This document shows positions 1-8,749 of a stretch of DNA of 64,000 nt, piece by piece. Position 1 is the stretch's first letter, and the number at the start of each line of letters is the position of its first letter. A model generated the notes under the pieces. It saw only the letters and a program-made list of their open reading frames with translations. It ran no database searches and was not told where the DNA came from. This DNA is from Lutibacter flavus (lineage in GTDB: Bacteria; Bacteroidota; Bacteroidia; Flavobacteriales; Flavobacteriaceae), in contig NZ_FZNX01000001.1 of the NCBI RefSeq assembly GCF_900188355.1, positions 729,754 through 793,753 on the forward strand, in the 5' to 3' direction. A program made the position numbers and the translations under genes.

Positions 1-833
1 CGTAAAATCCAATTTATAATTAAAAGAAATAAAAATAATGCTACAACAACCAGTATATATTTTAAATAATTTCGCCAGCTAAATTGTGGTTTATCATAGT
101 TGGAGATCCATTTGTCATAAATTTGTTGATAAGTGCCATTGGCAAGAATTATTTCTAATCCATTATTTAAAGTTTCTGCTAATTCTGGCGAATTTTTGGA
201 AACTTTAAAACCCATATTGCGCTCTAAAATTCGATGATCAAGTGTTTTTATATAATCTTTATTTAGTTTTTCTGCAAAATACATACCGCCAATTCGTTGT
301 CCAAAAAGACAAGTAACATCTCTTCGGTCTATATTTTTTATGAGTTCTTCATAATTTTTTACATATATAAATTTAGCTGTAGGATTTATGGATAATACAT
401 AGTGTATAAGAACATCGTTTTTCCACATGGCCACCAAAGGTTCTTTTATAGTACGAAATTGCTCTAATGAAAATTTATTGAAGTAATTTGTATTGTAAAA
501 AAAGCAATGAGAGGTATTTATTGTTGATCGTGTATAAATATACTTTTCATCATATCTGCCAGGGTAGTGAGCTCCTCCAATTGCCTGAATATATCCGCTA
601 TCTAATGCTTTGTTTATAGCATTCCAATTATCAGAATTTAATTGTATCTCCTTGTTTTCATATAAATCATTAATAGCATTTAATATATCTATATTAAAAC
701 CAGCAGGTTCGCCATTGTCATTTATGTAATTAAAAGGTGGATAATTGTCGCTAAATTGCACGTTGTATTGGGCATTTAACTTATAAGTAACCATAATAAG
801 GAATAGGGAAATGGCAAAAACACTATTTTTCAT
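1..833 (-). CDS. Periplasmic solute-binding-domain sensor protein, N-terminal part (runs off window)
   Basis: The gene begins at 833 and reads leftward past the window edge, leaving about 277 residues. It has a signal peptide ending near residue 21 (LNAQ), then a type-3 extracellular solute-binding domain: an early PPFNY motif, GFNIDIL, and a late segment of the NGTYQQIYDKW type. A strong membrane segment follows (WRNYLKYILVVVALFLFLL). In Bacteroidota this layout normally belongs to BvgS/EvgS-like sensor histidine kinases, with the binding domain facing the periplasm and a kinase inside. The kinase part lies outside the window, so that role is inferred. A simple solute-binding receptor with another output domain is possible. 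Confidence 0.75.
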   Translation of the reverse strand, partial: MKNSVFAISLFLIMVTYKLNAQYNVQFSDNYPPFNYINDNGEPAGFNIDILNAINDLYENKEIQLNSDNWNAINKALDSGYIQAIGGAHYPGRYDEKYIYTRSTINTSHCFFYNTNYFNKFSLEQFRTIKEPLVAMWKNDVLIHYVLSINPTAKFIYVKNYEELIKNIDRRDVTCLFGQRIGGMYFAEKLNKDYIKTLDHRILERNMGFKVSKNSPELAETLNNGLEIILANGTYQQIYDKWISNYDKPQFSWRNYLKYILVVVALFLFLLIINWIL

Positions 834-904
834 AAAGGGAAATGGGGATTTCAACGAGCAAAATTACTAATTTTTTTTGTTTTTAAGGTGGTGTAAGTGC
901 ATTT

Positions 905-1612
905 TTAATAATTACCGGATAGTCTATTATTAGTTTGGTTATCATTCGTTTCCATTAAATTTTTTAATGCCAAGTCCAAAGGAGTTTCAATTTCTTCTTT
1001 AGATATAATAGTAGGTACTAGTATGCTTTTTTCAGTTCGTTTTAATTGTAAATCATTAAAATCACATTCCGGGTAAAAAGTCTTAAATAATTTAATAGCA
1101 ATCATAAATTGCCTGTAGGTGCTTACGCTATAATTTCTTGGTACAAAAACATCTTTAATAAACAATTCAATGGTTTGGTTAGAAATTGTTGAAATAGAAG
1201 TGTCTTTTAGATAATCGAAAAAATCTGCAATAAAAGAGAAATAGGTTTTAATGGTACTTTCACTATAGCATTTTCCTTCTAAATATTTAACATACAGCCT
1301 TATTATTTGTTTGTTCTGTTCGGATATTTCTCGTGTTTTTTTAATCGGTTTTACTTTTAGCTTTTCATAAACAGAAGGATCTAATTTAAAAGTTACTTTA
1401 TCATTTAAAGTTTGTTTTAAAAGTGCAATATTTTCTAAAGTAAATTGGGTATACCATCCTCGTAAAGTTTTACTCCAGTAATAACCACCTAGGTTATAAA
1501 GAATATTTTTTATTTCATTATTGTAAGGGAACAGCAATAAAAGCTGAATTTTATTTTTGTGAATTACCTTTTTTAATAAAATAGGAGGGAGTGTGTTTTG
1601 AGTGTTTTTCAT
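905..1612 (-). pseudogene. Tyrosine recombinase/integrase lacking its catalytic domain
   Basis: The 235-residue product has an N-terminal region of the arm-binding type (about residues 10-80, with GGYYWSKTLRGWY). A SAM-like core-binding domain follows at about 98-195 (YLEGKCYSESTIKTY onward). The protein stops at about 205-235, just after the linker VPTIISKEEI, where the catalytic domain of XerD-like integrases would begin. No R..HxxR..Y region is present, and only about 70 bases separate its stop from the next gene. I read it as a C-terminally deleted integrase that cannot recombine DNA. It could still be expressed as a DNA-binding fragment. A CAAATATA sequence at 1620-1627, the reverse of TAnnTTTG, lies just upstream. 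Confidence 0.65.
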
Positions 1613-1670
1613 AGCATTTCAAATATATATTTTTTTGAAACATTATAAAAAAAATATGTTGAAAAATGAG

Positions 1671-2048
1671 CTATTTTTTCTTAAAATTAGAAGGATATAA
1701 GTCAATTCCCTTTTTTTCTGCAGCTTTTAAAATAAACGGAATTAACAGCGTAGCGCCTGGAATAAGCATAAATGGCACTCCAATTCCCAATATTTTAAAA
1801 ACATCAGCAACCTGTGTCTTTAAATGTTTTTCTTCTTCTTTTGAAATAGCTTTTGCAGAAACAAATTTCACAATAATTCTTGAGGTTTCTTTAGAACCTG
1901 AAGCTTCATTTTTAAGACCAATTAAAAATCCATTTAAAGCTTTTGTAGCTTTAAATTTGTTCTTTTTTATAATTTGCGCAAATTCAAACTTACCATTTTT
2001 TTCAAAAACAGCTAAATCAATTTGTACAGGTTCTTTATGGTCTTTCAT
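1671..2048 (-). CDS. Small protein with LETM1-like C-terminal segment
   Basis: This 125-residue protein has no clear signal peptide. Residues 85-120 hold a proline-flanked hydrophobic stretch (VPFMLIPGATLLIPFILK) followed by LYPSNF. That resembles the membrane-associated core of LETM1-like proteins, where a hydrophobic segment is followed by a lower-case consensus like lPSTF. The N-terminal 80 residues are charged and helical. It lies 50 bases downstream of the exonuclease/GIY-YIG gene on the same strand and may share its transcript. Function is not established; the LETM1 resemblance is by eye over a short segment. Confidence 0.6.
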   Translation of the reverse strand: MKDHKEPVQIDLAVFEKNGKFEFAQIIKKNKFKATKALNGFLIGLKNEASGSKETSRIIVKFVSAKAISKEEEKHLKTQVADVFKILGIGVPFMLIPGATLLIPFILKAAEKKGIDLYPSNFKKK

Positions 2049-2098
2049 TAATAAAATAGCTTTAACACTTACTTATTGAAAGTGCAAGTTTACTTATT

Positions 2099-3457
2099 TT
2101 AGTTCAATTGGAAAATTTGTTCAACATTTTTTTCTACATAGGTTTTTAAAATGCGTTTTACATCATTATTATCTTTTTGACTTGTAATTATTTCGCAATA
2201 ATCATCTATCGATTTTAGTTTTTGTTTCTTATCGGCATACCCAAAACCCTTATAAATTCCGTTTAAAATAAGTACATAAGCATTTTCATTTTTTGCTCTG
2301 CCAGTTTCTTTTATAATAAAGTTCTCCGATTCAAATTTAATAGATTCAATTGCTTTTTTTACTCTTTTATTATACAATTCAACAGGTTCTTCATCTTTAC
2401 AAATACCTTTGCATTGCTTTATTTGATAATGAAAACAAGTGGTTACATTAGATTGTAAATGACAATATTTTGGACACAATTCAAACGATTCACATAATTT
2501 TTCCATAAAAACCCGGCATTCTGTTACATTGTGAAATTTCATTAACGGTTTTGGAATTAATTTTAATCGGTTATGTGCCAGGTGAATAATGCCATTTCTA
2601 TCTTCGTAACTAAACAAGCCTACACTTTCCTGAGCCCGTCTTTGAGCTCTGTTAAACTTTGGAAACAACTTTTTAATTTCTGAAGATTCTAATAACAATG
2701 CTAATAATTCGCTTCCGGTTTCAACAAAAGTTACGTTAGCGGTTTCTAAACACATAGTAATTTCCTTTTTGGCTTTATCGTAAAAATGACTGATTACACG
2801 TTGTTTTATATTGTTGGCTTTACCAACATAAATAATTTCGTCTTTTTCGTTTTTAAAATAATAAACGCCTGTTTTTTCCGACAATTCATCTACTATTTTT
2901 TTTGGAAGTAAAGGAGGTAAAGTTCCTTGTCTGGATTTTGGGTTTAAAAAGGAATTAAATACACGTTGATCTGTATCTAAATTTAACAATTTTTCAAATA
3001 AAATGGTAGTAGCTTCTGCATCTCCTTTTGCACGGTGACGGTCTATAATTTCAATATTTTGAGTACTGCAAAGCGCTCCTAAACTGTACGATTTTAATCC
3101 CGGAATTAATTTTCTGGAAAGTCGAATTGTGCACAGTTTTTTTCGTTTAAAATCAAACCCAAGTGATTTAAATTCTTTTTGAATTATATTGTAATCAAAG
3201 TTTACATTGTGTGCTACAAAAATGGTGTCTTTTGTTATTTCGGCTACTTTTTTGGCAATTTCATAAAATTTAGGAGCATTGCCAACCATTGCATTCGTAA
3301 TTCCTGTTAAATTGGTAATAAATGGTGGAATTACAGATTCAGGATTTACAAGCGTAGTATATTCGTCTATTACTTTTTTACCATCAAAAATAAAAATGGA
3401 AATTTCAGTTATTTTAGAGCTGTGTCCTGTTGTTTCTATATCAACAATTGCGTACAT
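2099..3457 (-). CDS. DEDDh exonuclease fused to GIY-YIG endonuclease domain
   Basis: The protein has 452 residues. Residues 3-160 form a DnaQ-like exonuclease with D6 and E8 in DIETTG, D88 in NFDYN, and H141/D146 in HRAKGD, so the DEDDh set looks complete. Residues 195-270 form a GIY-YIG domain (GVYYF, IIYVGK, with R220), like the UvrC N-terminus or Cho. A cysteine-containing region follows (ELCPKYCHL, QCKGICKDEE). Enzymes with this layout are linked to nucleotide-excision-type DNA repair. The start codon overlaps the stop of the upstream XRE/S24 regulator as TAATG at 3455-3459, so the two are probably translated together. That suggests damage-inducible expression, which is inference. Confidence 0.9.
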   Translation of the reverse strand: MYAIVDIETTGHSSKITEISIFIFDGKKVIDEYTTLVNPESVIPPFITNLTGITNAMVGNAPKFYEIAKKVAEITKDTIFVAHNVNFDYNIIQKEFKSLGFDFKRKKLCTIRLSRKLIPGLKSYSLGALCSTQNIEIIDRHRAKGDAEATTILFEKLLNLDTDQRVFNSFLNPKSRQGTLPPLLPKKIVDELSEKTGVYYFKNEKDEIIYVGKANNIKQRVISHFYDKAKKEITMCLETANVTFVETGSELLALLLESSEIKKLFPKFNRAQRRAQESVGLFSYEDRNGIIHLAHNRLKLIPKPLMKFHNVTECRVFMEKLCESFELCPKYCHLQSNVTTCFHYQIKQCKGICKDEEPVELYNKRVKKAIESIKFESENFIIKETGRAKNENAYVLILNGIYKGFGYADKKQKLKSIDDYCEIITSQKDNNDVKRILKTYVEKNVEQIFQLN

Positions 3458-4230
3458 TAATTTAGGGTTTTCTCAAGTTCTTTTAATTCAACTCCCAATT
3501 GAGTTAACATATTGGCTATACTGCTAATTTTTAATTCTTGTTCATCGTATTCCTGTGTGTTTATGCTACAGGTAAATTCCCATAATTCTAAAATTTCATC
3601 AACAGGCACAAAATAAGGATCGTATTTTTTATTGTCTGAAGCCAGCAATAACATTTGATGTTCATCTATTTTATCAAAAACACGTTTGTATACAATACCA
3701 TCGTTTAGCGTTAGTACTATATAGGTTTTTCCATCTTTTACATCTCTAATATCTTCAATAAAACGAGCAACAATATAAGAACCGCTTTTTACGGGCAGCA
3801 TAGAATCTCCTTTTATTGGAAAAGCTCGGTGTGTTCCGGTTGGTAAAAACGGTAGTTTAATTTTATTTAAATGCTCTATGTACTCCGGATCCGAATACCC
3901 TCTTAAATAACCCGCAGAAGCTTCAACAGAAACCACTTCTATTAAATCTTCGTTTTCACTATCAACAGTAATTGGAAACAGCAATCTCTCATTTCCAATT
4001 TTTATAAAGGAGCCATCTTTTGCTTTGGATAAATCGTTTTTCACTAAAATATCAATAGGAACTTTAAAGAATTCAGATAAAATTATTAAGAAATCAATAG
4101 GAGGAATGGCTCTATTTTCTTCGTAAGAGCTTATTCTAGAGCGTGATACATCTAATTCCTGAGCAAATTGCTCTTGTGTTAACCCTTTTAAAGACCTAAG
4201 ATGTTTAATGTTTTTTGAAAGAAAATTCAT
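3457..4230 (-). CDS. XRE-family regulator with S24 (LexA-like) peptidase domain
   Basis: The protein has 257 residues. Residues 5-65 are an XRE helix-turn-helix (LTQEQFAQELDVSRSRIS). Residues 100-220 are an S24/LexA-like domain with the predicted nucleophile S143 in GDSMLP and base K182 in VYKRVF. An Ala106-Gly107 pair in EASAGYL sits where LexA-type repressors cleave themselves. The protein is therefore a likely self-cleaving repressor that responds to DNA damage. It is the first gene of a coupled pair with the exonuclease/GIY-YIG gene. An inverted repeat upstream (4267-4308) could be its operator. C-terminal residues 225-257 form a charged helical tail. Confidence 0.88.
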   Translation of the reverse strand: MNFLSKNIKHLRSLKGLTQEQFAQELDVSRSRISSYEENRAIPPIDFLIILSEFFKVPIDILVKNDLSKAKDGSFIKIGNERLLFPITVDSENEDLIEVVSVEASAGYLRGYSDPEYIEHLNKIKLPFLPTGTHRAFPIKGDSMLPVKSGSYIVARFIEDIRDVKDGKTYIVLTLNDGIVYKRVFDKIDEHQMLLLASDNKKYDPYFVPVDEILELWEFTCSINTQEYDEQELKISSIANMLTQLGVELKELEKTLN

Positions 4231-4266
4231 ATTGCTAAATTTGTGAGCATAAGTTACTAATATATT

Positions 4267-4308
4267 GAGCTAATTTAATAAAAAAATTAAGAACACCTAA
4301 TTTAGCTC
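4267..4308. promoter_or_regulatory. Inverted repeat, possible operator of the S24 regulator
   Basis: GAGCTAA at 4267-4273 is matched by TTAGCTC at 4302-4308, a 7-base inverted repeat with a 28-base spacer. It lies 37 bases upstream of the regulator start. Position suggests an autoregulatory operator; the arms are short, so chance is not excluded. Confidence 0.3.
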
Positions 4309-4457
4309 TTAAATAAAATGAATAAATAACAAGATAATAATGTGGGATATATTAAAGTAGCTTGTTTTAAAAGTATGAAAATTAATGATGTATACATTAA
4401 TTTATATTCAATAAAAATAGAATTTAAAAGACAAAGATTTACCTTAAATTAGTATGT

Positions 4458-4465
4458 TATTTTTG
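4458..4465 (+). promoter_or_regulatory. Candidate -7 element for PPi-type pfk
   Basis: TATTTTTG fits the Bacteroidota -7 consensus TAnnTTTG and lies about 135 bases upstream of the pfk start. I see no good TTG -33 element at the usual spacing, so this is tentative. Confidence 0.3.
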
Positions 4466-4599
4466 AATAAAAGTGTAAATTTGAGAGTGAATTTTACAGA
4501 TGATGCTTGTGAAACTATGCTTTTTAGAAGACTAAAATGAACTCAATCTTAATTAAGCTAACAACAAAACAGAAAGAGATAACATAAATTTATAATAAC

Positions 4600-5799
4600 A
4601 TGGCGAAAAAAGTAAAAGGAACCATTGCTATATTAACTGGTGGTGGGGATGTTCCAGGTTTAAATCCTGCAATTAGAGCAATAACAATTAGAGCAATTAG
4701 AGAAGGTTATAGAGTAATTGGTTTAAGAAGAGGCTGGGCAGGAATTGTTGAACTTGTTCAAGACCCAAAAGCAGATAATAGTTACAATTTTGTTGAACTT
4801 ACTCAAATTATTGTTAATAAAGCTGGACGAACCGGAGGTACTTTTTTACATAGCTCAAGAACACGGCCAAGCCATCTTCCAAAAGCAAATGTGCCAGAGC
4901 AACATAGAGATACTTACCAAGAAGAATATAATGATATGACCAAAGTGGTTTTGGATAATTTAAACTATTTAGGTGTAGATTATTTAATTCCAATTGGTGG
5001 TGATGATACCTTAAGTTATGCCGTTAGGTTGTATAAAGAGGGCGTAAAAGTAGTGGCAATACCAAAAACAATGGATAATGATGTTCCTGGAACCGATTAT
5101 TGTATTGGTTTTAGTACCTGTATTACCAGAACCATTAATATGACCAATACGTTAAGAACTTCTGCCGGATCGCATGAACGGTTTTTAGTATTAGAAGTAT
5201 TTGGTAGATACGCTGGTTTTACAGCAATGTTACCAACAATGGCGGGTGCTGCAAATAGATGTGTAATTCCTGAATATAAATTTAATATTGAAGGTTTAAC
5301 AGAGCTTTTAATACAAGATAGATTTGACAATCCAAGTAACTACTCGGTAGCACTGGTTTCTGAAGGAGCCATGTTTGAAGGTGGTGAGATGGTTTTTAAA
5401 GATGGTGAAAAAGATCAGTTTGGACATGCAAAACTTGGTGGAATAGGTGAGCTTGTTTCACAAAGATTGAAAGAGTTATCTCCAAAATACAATAATGGTA
5501 AAAAAATTAATGTAATCAATCAAAAATTAGGATATTTAGTAAGAGGTGGTGATCCGGATGCAATAGATTCTATTGTGCCAATGGCTTACGGAAACCTTGC
5601 GCTAGATCTTATTTTAAAAGGGGTACACGGACGTTTAGTAGTATTGAAAAATGGACGTTATGATAATGTTCCTATAGATGTGGTTACAGGTAAATCTAAA
5701 GTGGTTAATATTGAGAAATTCTATAATATAGACAGGTTATGTCCTACTTATAATAGTTTTGAAATGAACCCACTGTTTATTATGACAAGCGACTATTAA
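4600..5799 (+). CDS. 6-phosphofructokinase, pyrophosphate-dependent type
   Basis: This 399-residue cytoplasmic enzyme phosphorylates fructose 6-phosphate. The N-terminal GGGDVPGLN is the phosphofructokinase glycine loop. Two positions separate phosphoryl donors in this family: it carries GGDD at 133-136, where ATP enzymes have GGDG, and PKTMDND at 155-161, where ATP enzymes have GTIDND. Both are the pyrophosphate-type residues, so the reaction is probably PPi-dependent and reversible. The length exceeds the roughly 320 residues of ATP PfkA and fits the longer clade. The gene stands alone, divergent from the S24 regulator, with a terminator at 5816-5866. Donor preference is inferred from motifs. 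Confidence 0.88.
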   Translation: MAKKVKGTIAILTGGGDVPGLNPAIRAITIRAIREGYRVIGLRRGWAGIVELVQDPKADNSYNFVELTQIIVNKAGRTGGTFLHSSRTRPSHLPKANVPEQHRDTYQEEYNDMTKVVLDNLNYLGVDYLIPIGGDDTLSYAVRLYKEGVKVVAIPKTMDNDVPGTDYCIGFSTCITRTINMTNTLRTSAGSHERFLVLEVFGRYAGFTAMLPTMAGAANRCVIPEYKFNIEGLTELLIQDRFDNPSNYSVALVSEGAMFEGGEMVFKDGEKDQFGHAKLGGIGELVSQRLKELSPKYNNGKKINVINQKLGYLVRGGDPDAIDSIVPMAYGNLALDLILKGVHGRLVVLKNGRYDNVPIDVVTGKSKVVNIEKFYNIDRLCPTYNSFEMNPLFIMTSDY

Positions 5800-5815
5800 T
5801 TAATTGTCAACCTAG

Positions 5816-5866
5816 AAAATACGTTGTAAAATTAATCGGGTTAATTATGCAGCGTATTTTTTTTTT
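5816..5866. terminator. Hairpin terminator after PPi-type pfk
   Basis: AAAATACG at 5816-5823 pairs with CGTATTTT at 5853-5860, and the T run continues to 5866. It sits between convergent genes, and its A-rich left arm would also serve the minus-strand gene. Confidence 0.6.
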
Positions 5867-5870
5867 GAAA

Positions 5871-6419
5871 TTATTTAGATTTATTATTGGGATTTTGAAC
5901 TGTAAAAATATGATTGTCTAAATTATCTTCATCCTTTCTGTCTTCCTTATAAATGAACTTATTATTGACTAATAATTTTTTTGAAGGGTTATTATTTCGA
6001 TGTGTAAAAGCCTCAATTTCTCTAAGATTCAACGTATTAAAACCATAATTAAGTACAGTATTTAAAGCTTCATTCATAATCCCTTTTTGTTGATAATCAG
6101 GGTGTAAGTCGTATCCAACTTCAGCAATTGTTTTATCTTTAGAAAAATGCCACAAGCTAATAGTTCCAATTACTTTGGGATTGTCTTTTAATGTAATACA
6201 CCAATAAACCCATTCGTTTTCTTTAATTCCATTATTAATTTTAGCAATAAAAGCCAAAGCATCATCAATACTTTTTGGTGTAGGCCTTTTTATATATTTA
6301 TTTACTTCAGCATCCGACCTTAAAAAGAAAATAATAGGAGCATCAGATTTATTTAATTGTCTAAGTTGTAATCGTTCTGATTTTAATTTAGGAAATGGAG
6401 TAAAATTTAAATAATGCAT
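5871..6419 (-). CDS. GNAT N-acetyltransferase, RimJ/RimL-like
   Basis: This 182-residue protein starts with the typical L-xSERLQLRQL strand of the RimJ/RimL/Acetyltransf_3 group. It carries the acetyl-CoA loop region (YDLHPDYQQKGIMNEAL) at about residues 105-120 and the later HRNNNPSKKLL segment that contacts CoA in this group. Members acetylate the N-termini of ribosomal proteins or small amines. The substrate cannot be read from sequence. It is a single gene, convergent with pfk. Confidence 0.85.
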   Translation of the reverse strand: MHYLNFTPFPKLKSERLQLRQLNKSDAPIIFFLRSDAEVNKYIKRPTPKSIDDALAFIAKINNGIKENEWVYWCITLKDNPKVIGTISLWHFSKDKTIAEVGYDLHPDYQQKGIMNEALNTVLNYGFNTLNLREIEAFTHRNNNPSKKLLVNNKFIYKEDRKDEDNLDNHIFTVQNPNNKSK

Positions 6420-6537
6420 TTTTTCTGTTTAAAAAACGAATGTAAAGTATTTTTTATAAAAAATTAACATATAAAATTGTATAAAACTTGTTTATTAACA
6501 CCTCATTTATAGGGCTTAATATTTTGTAAACAGCAAA

Positions 6538-6545
6538 TATATTTG
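6538..6545 (+). promoter_or_regulatory. Candidate -7 element upstream of slipin
   Basis: TATATTTG fits TAnnTTTG and lies about 158 bases before the slipin start. A TTTG at 6523-6526 is present but only 11 bases away, closer than usual, so support is weak. Confidence 0.3.
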
Positions 6546-6702
6546 TAAATTTAAAGGGAAATCTAATAACTAAATAGAAATATTCTTTACATTCTGTTTT
6601 AGTTAATGTATTGAAAGTCTAAAGATTAAAACACTTCTTGCAATCTTTAACTTTTTGGCAAATATTTTAATTGGACAAATTAAATAACTTAATATTTTAC
6701 CC

Positions 6703-7449
6703 ATGCAAATACCATTATTCTTTAGTATTCTTATTGTATTGTTTTTATTCAGTGGAATACGCGTCGTTTATGAATATAAAAGAGCCTTAAAATTTAGATT
6801 TGGTAAATATATTACCACACTTCAACCAGGTTTTAGATGGATTATTCCTGTTATTGAAACGATTCAGGTTGTAGATATTCGTGTAATTACCATTAATATT
6901 GTTTCCCAAGAAGTAATGACTGAAGACAATGTACCTTGTAGTATTGATGGGGTAGTGTTTTTTAAAGTAGATGACCCTGAAAAAGCTGTGTTGGAAGTTG
7001 AAGAGTATAATTTTGCCATAACACAACTTGCTCAAGCAGCTTTAAGAGATGTTTGTGGTAAAGTTGAATTAGACACCATTTTATCAAAAAGAGAGGAAAT
7101 GGGTAAGAATATTAAAAATATTGTAGAACACGAAACTAAGGATTGGGGAATTGAAATAATTGATGTAAAAATTAAAGATATTCAGTTGCCTGAAAATATG
7201 AGACGAATGATGGCAAATCAGGCAGAAGCAGAACGTTCTAGAAGAGCACGGATTATTTTAGCACTTGCAGAAGAACAAGCAGCAGGGAAACTGTTAGAAG
7301 CTGGTAAACTAATAGATCAATCGCCATCTGCAATTAAATTAAGATTGTACCAAACATTAGCAAATATTGCTTCTGAAAAAAATTCGACAATTTTATTCCC
7401 ATTCCCGGAAGAAGTATTGCCAAGAAAACGAAGAAAAGAGAAAGATTAA
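6703..7449 (+). CDS. Slipin (stomatin/SPFH band-7 protein)
   Basis: This 248-residue protein has an N-terminal membrane hairpin (residues 3-22), then a SPFH/band-7 domain. Family marks are VYEYKRALKFRFGKY, LQPGFRWIIP, VPCSIDGVVFFKV, and the late helix MMANQAEAERSRRARII. Slipins oligomerise at the inner membrane and organise membrane microdomains. They are often paired with a NfeD-type protease, but no NfeD gene is next to this one. The basic tail (RKRRKEK) is probably cytoplasmic. Confidence 0.9.
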   Translation: MQIPLFFSILIVLFLFSGIRVVYEYKRALKFRFGKYITTLQPGFRWIIPVIETIQVVDIRVITINIVSQEVMTEDNVPCSIDGVVFFKVDDPEKAVLEVEEYNFAITQLAQAALRDVCGKVELDTILSKREEMGKNIKNIVEHETKDWGIEIIDVKIKDIQLPENMRRMMANQAEAERSRRARIILALAEEQAAGKLLEAGKLIDQSPSAIKLRLYQTLANIASEKNSTILFPFPEEVLPRKRRKEKD

Positions 7450-7478
7450 ATAAAGTGTAGATTAACGGTTTAGAACAT

Positions 7479-7509
7479 GAAAAGTTGCGATTTTGAAAAC
7501 GCAATTTTC
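7479..7509. terminator. Possible hairpin terminator after slipin
   Basis: GAAAAGTTGCG at 7479-7489 pairs with CGCAATTTTC at 7500-7509 with one bulged base. There is no long T tract after it, so it may be a weak terminator or simply a hairpin between convergent genes. Confidence 0.35.
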
Positions 7510-7555
7510 CGATGTTTAAATTTAATACTATTTTGTTTTACAAAAATTAATATTA

Positions 7556-8641
7556 TCAATCCTCTATCCATTCTAATTCAAGTTTCTTAAGATAATTCAT
7601 TGCTACATCAGAAAAAGTATAATACTTTTCTGGATTTTGTTTTGAAGCCTCATTAAACAATTGAATAAAAACAAAAGGATTCTCTAAACATTTAAGTATT
7701 CCATCTTTTCCATATTCCCTCTCAATAAGATGTGCCATATACAATCCATTGGGATGACATCCCAAGGGAAGTTCTCTACTTATTTTTTTTCCGTTAGCAG
7801 TAAACATCGATTCATTATCAACAATCTCTTGTATTAAATAATCCATTTTTTGAAAACGACTTTTGGATTCTTTATAGTATTTACAAAAATCTAATTCATA
7901 ATCACTTTTGTTAGGCTTTTCTAATATATCATCTTTATCTATTAAATCTGCAATTCCCTCAAGTCTTAATTTGTCAATACTATATATTAGATCTGGATAT
8001 CTATCCAATTCATCATTCTTCCTTAGTTTAGAAAAATAGTTTAATACATAAAGATGATGCAATTCATGACCTAAATATTTATCAAATTCATTTCCAAGTC
8101 TATAAGCGCTCAGAAGGTCGATAAGAATAAGGTCTTCTTCAGGTATAGTTTGTGAGTCAGGTACAATTAAAGTTAAGGCTATAAGTGTATTCTCATTATC
8201 AGGTTTAAAAGTTTTTGGCAGATATTTAAATGCTTGAGTATTTCCGTCATTAATATTATTTGATGTTTTCAAATTTTGAATGAACTCTTCTAGTTTTAAT
8301 CTTTTTTGTTTTGCTTCATTCAAATACCTAATTATATAAGAACTAATACTACTATTATCATTATTTCTTAATCTATTTTGAAGAGAATCTTGTAAACCTG
8401 TGAGATAAACTAAATTATAATAATTATTATAGATGTCTTGAGAGGCTGTTTGATTATTATAATAATTATAACCTGGCGAATTCCATATTTCCATCAAGTC
8501 TGTATTTGATAACTCTTTTCCGCTTTCAATATTTTGCATTTTTTCCCAATAAATTTGCAATCCTTTGTCTGATATCTTTTGACCAAAAGAAGCTTCTAAA
8601 CTTAAAAGAAAAATACATAATAATACTAAGATATTTTTCAT
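7556..8641 (-). CDS. Secreted putative zinc-dependent peptidase (HExxH)
   Basis: The 361-residue protein starts with a signal peptide (cleavage near FGQ, residues 19-21). It carries HELHH at 192-196, a zinc-binding HExxH motif. E229 in RLEGIAD may be the third ligand in a gluzincin-like arrangement. The layout resembles the family of putative zinc peptidases called DUF5700, common in Bacteroidota, but that match is from memory of motifs. It probably acts in the periplasm or outside the cell. It is a single gene flanked by intergenic repeats. Substrate unknown. Confidence 0.75.
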   Translation of the reverse strand: MKNILVLLCIFLLSLEASFGQKISDKGLQIYWEKMQNIESGKELSNTDLMEIWNSPGYNYYNNQTASQDIYNNYYNLVYLTGLQDSLQNRLRNNDNSSISSYIIRYLNEAKQKRLKLEEFIQNLKTSNNINDGNTQAFKYLPKTFKPDNENTLIALTLIVPDSQTIPEEDLILIDLLSAYRLGNEFDKYLGHELHHLYVLNYFSKLRKNDELDRYPDLIYSIDKLRLEGIADLIDKDDILEKPNKSDYELDFCKYYKESKSRFQKMDYLIQEIVDNESMFTANGKKISRELPLGCHPNGLYMAHLIEREYGKDGILKCLENPFVFIQLFNEASKQNPEKYYTFSDVAMNYLKKLELEWIED

Positions 8642-8650
8642 AGATTTTAA

Positions 8651-8720
8651 TGTTTGCCAACTCGTTATATCCGTATTTAATAAACTGGTTATAATATGTA
8701 TATTTCTAGATAAACTTAGT
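8651..8720. repeat. Intergenic repeat with GCCAACTnGTTATATCCG core (copy 1)
   Basis: The core at about 8655-8672 recurs at about 31387-31405 with one mismatch, and the similarity extends weakly on the right. Both copies lie just upstream of a minus-strand gene start. It may be a recombination boundary or a shared promoter-proximal element. Confidence 0.45.
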
Positions 8721-8749
8721 GTTTTATTGTTTTTGTCAATATTATTTAC

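Larger units (their letters stand above)
4231..4599. other. Intergenic region between divergent regulator and PPi-type pfk
   Basis: This 369-base AT-rich gap separates two divergent genes. It holds the inverted repeat at 4267-4308 close to the regulator start, and a TAttTTTG sequence at 4458-4465 facing the pfk gene. I see no open reading frame or RNA gene in it. Confidence 0.6.

Noticed and set aside
1666-2079. A 137-codon plus-strand frame opposite the LETM1-like gene.
   Set aside because: It mirrors the minus-strand gene, whose composition, spacing and family resemblance are better.
905-4230. Interpreting the integrase remnant and the S24 regulator as the two ends of a prophage.
   Set aside because: No phage structural or lysis gene lies between them, and the S24 regulator is coupled to a repair-type nuclease. 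The integrase alone is evidence of decay, not of a resident phage.
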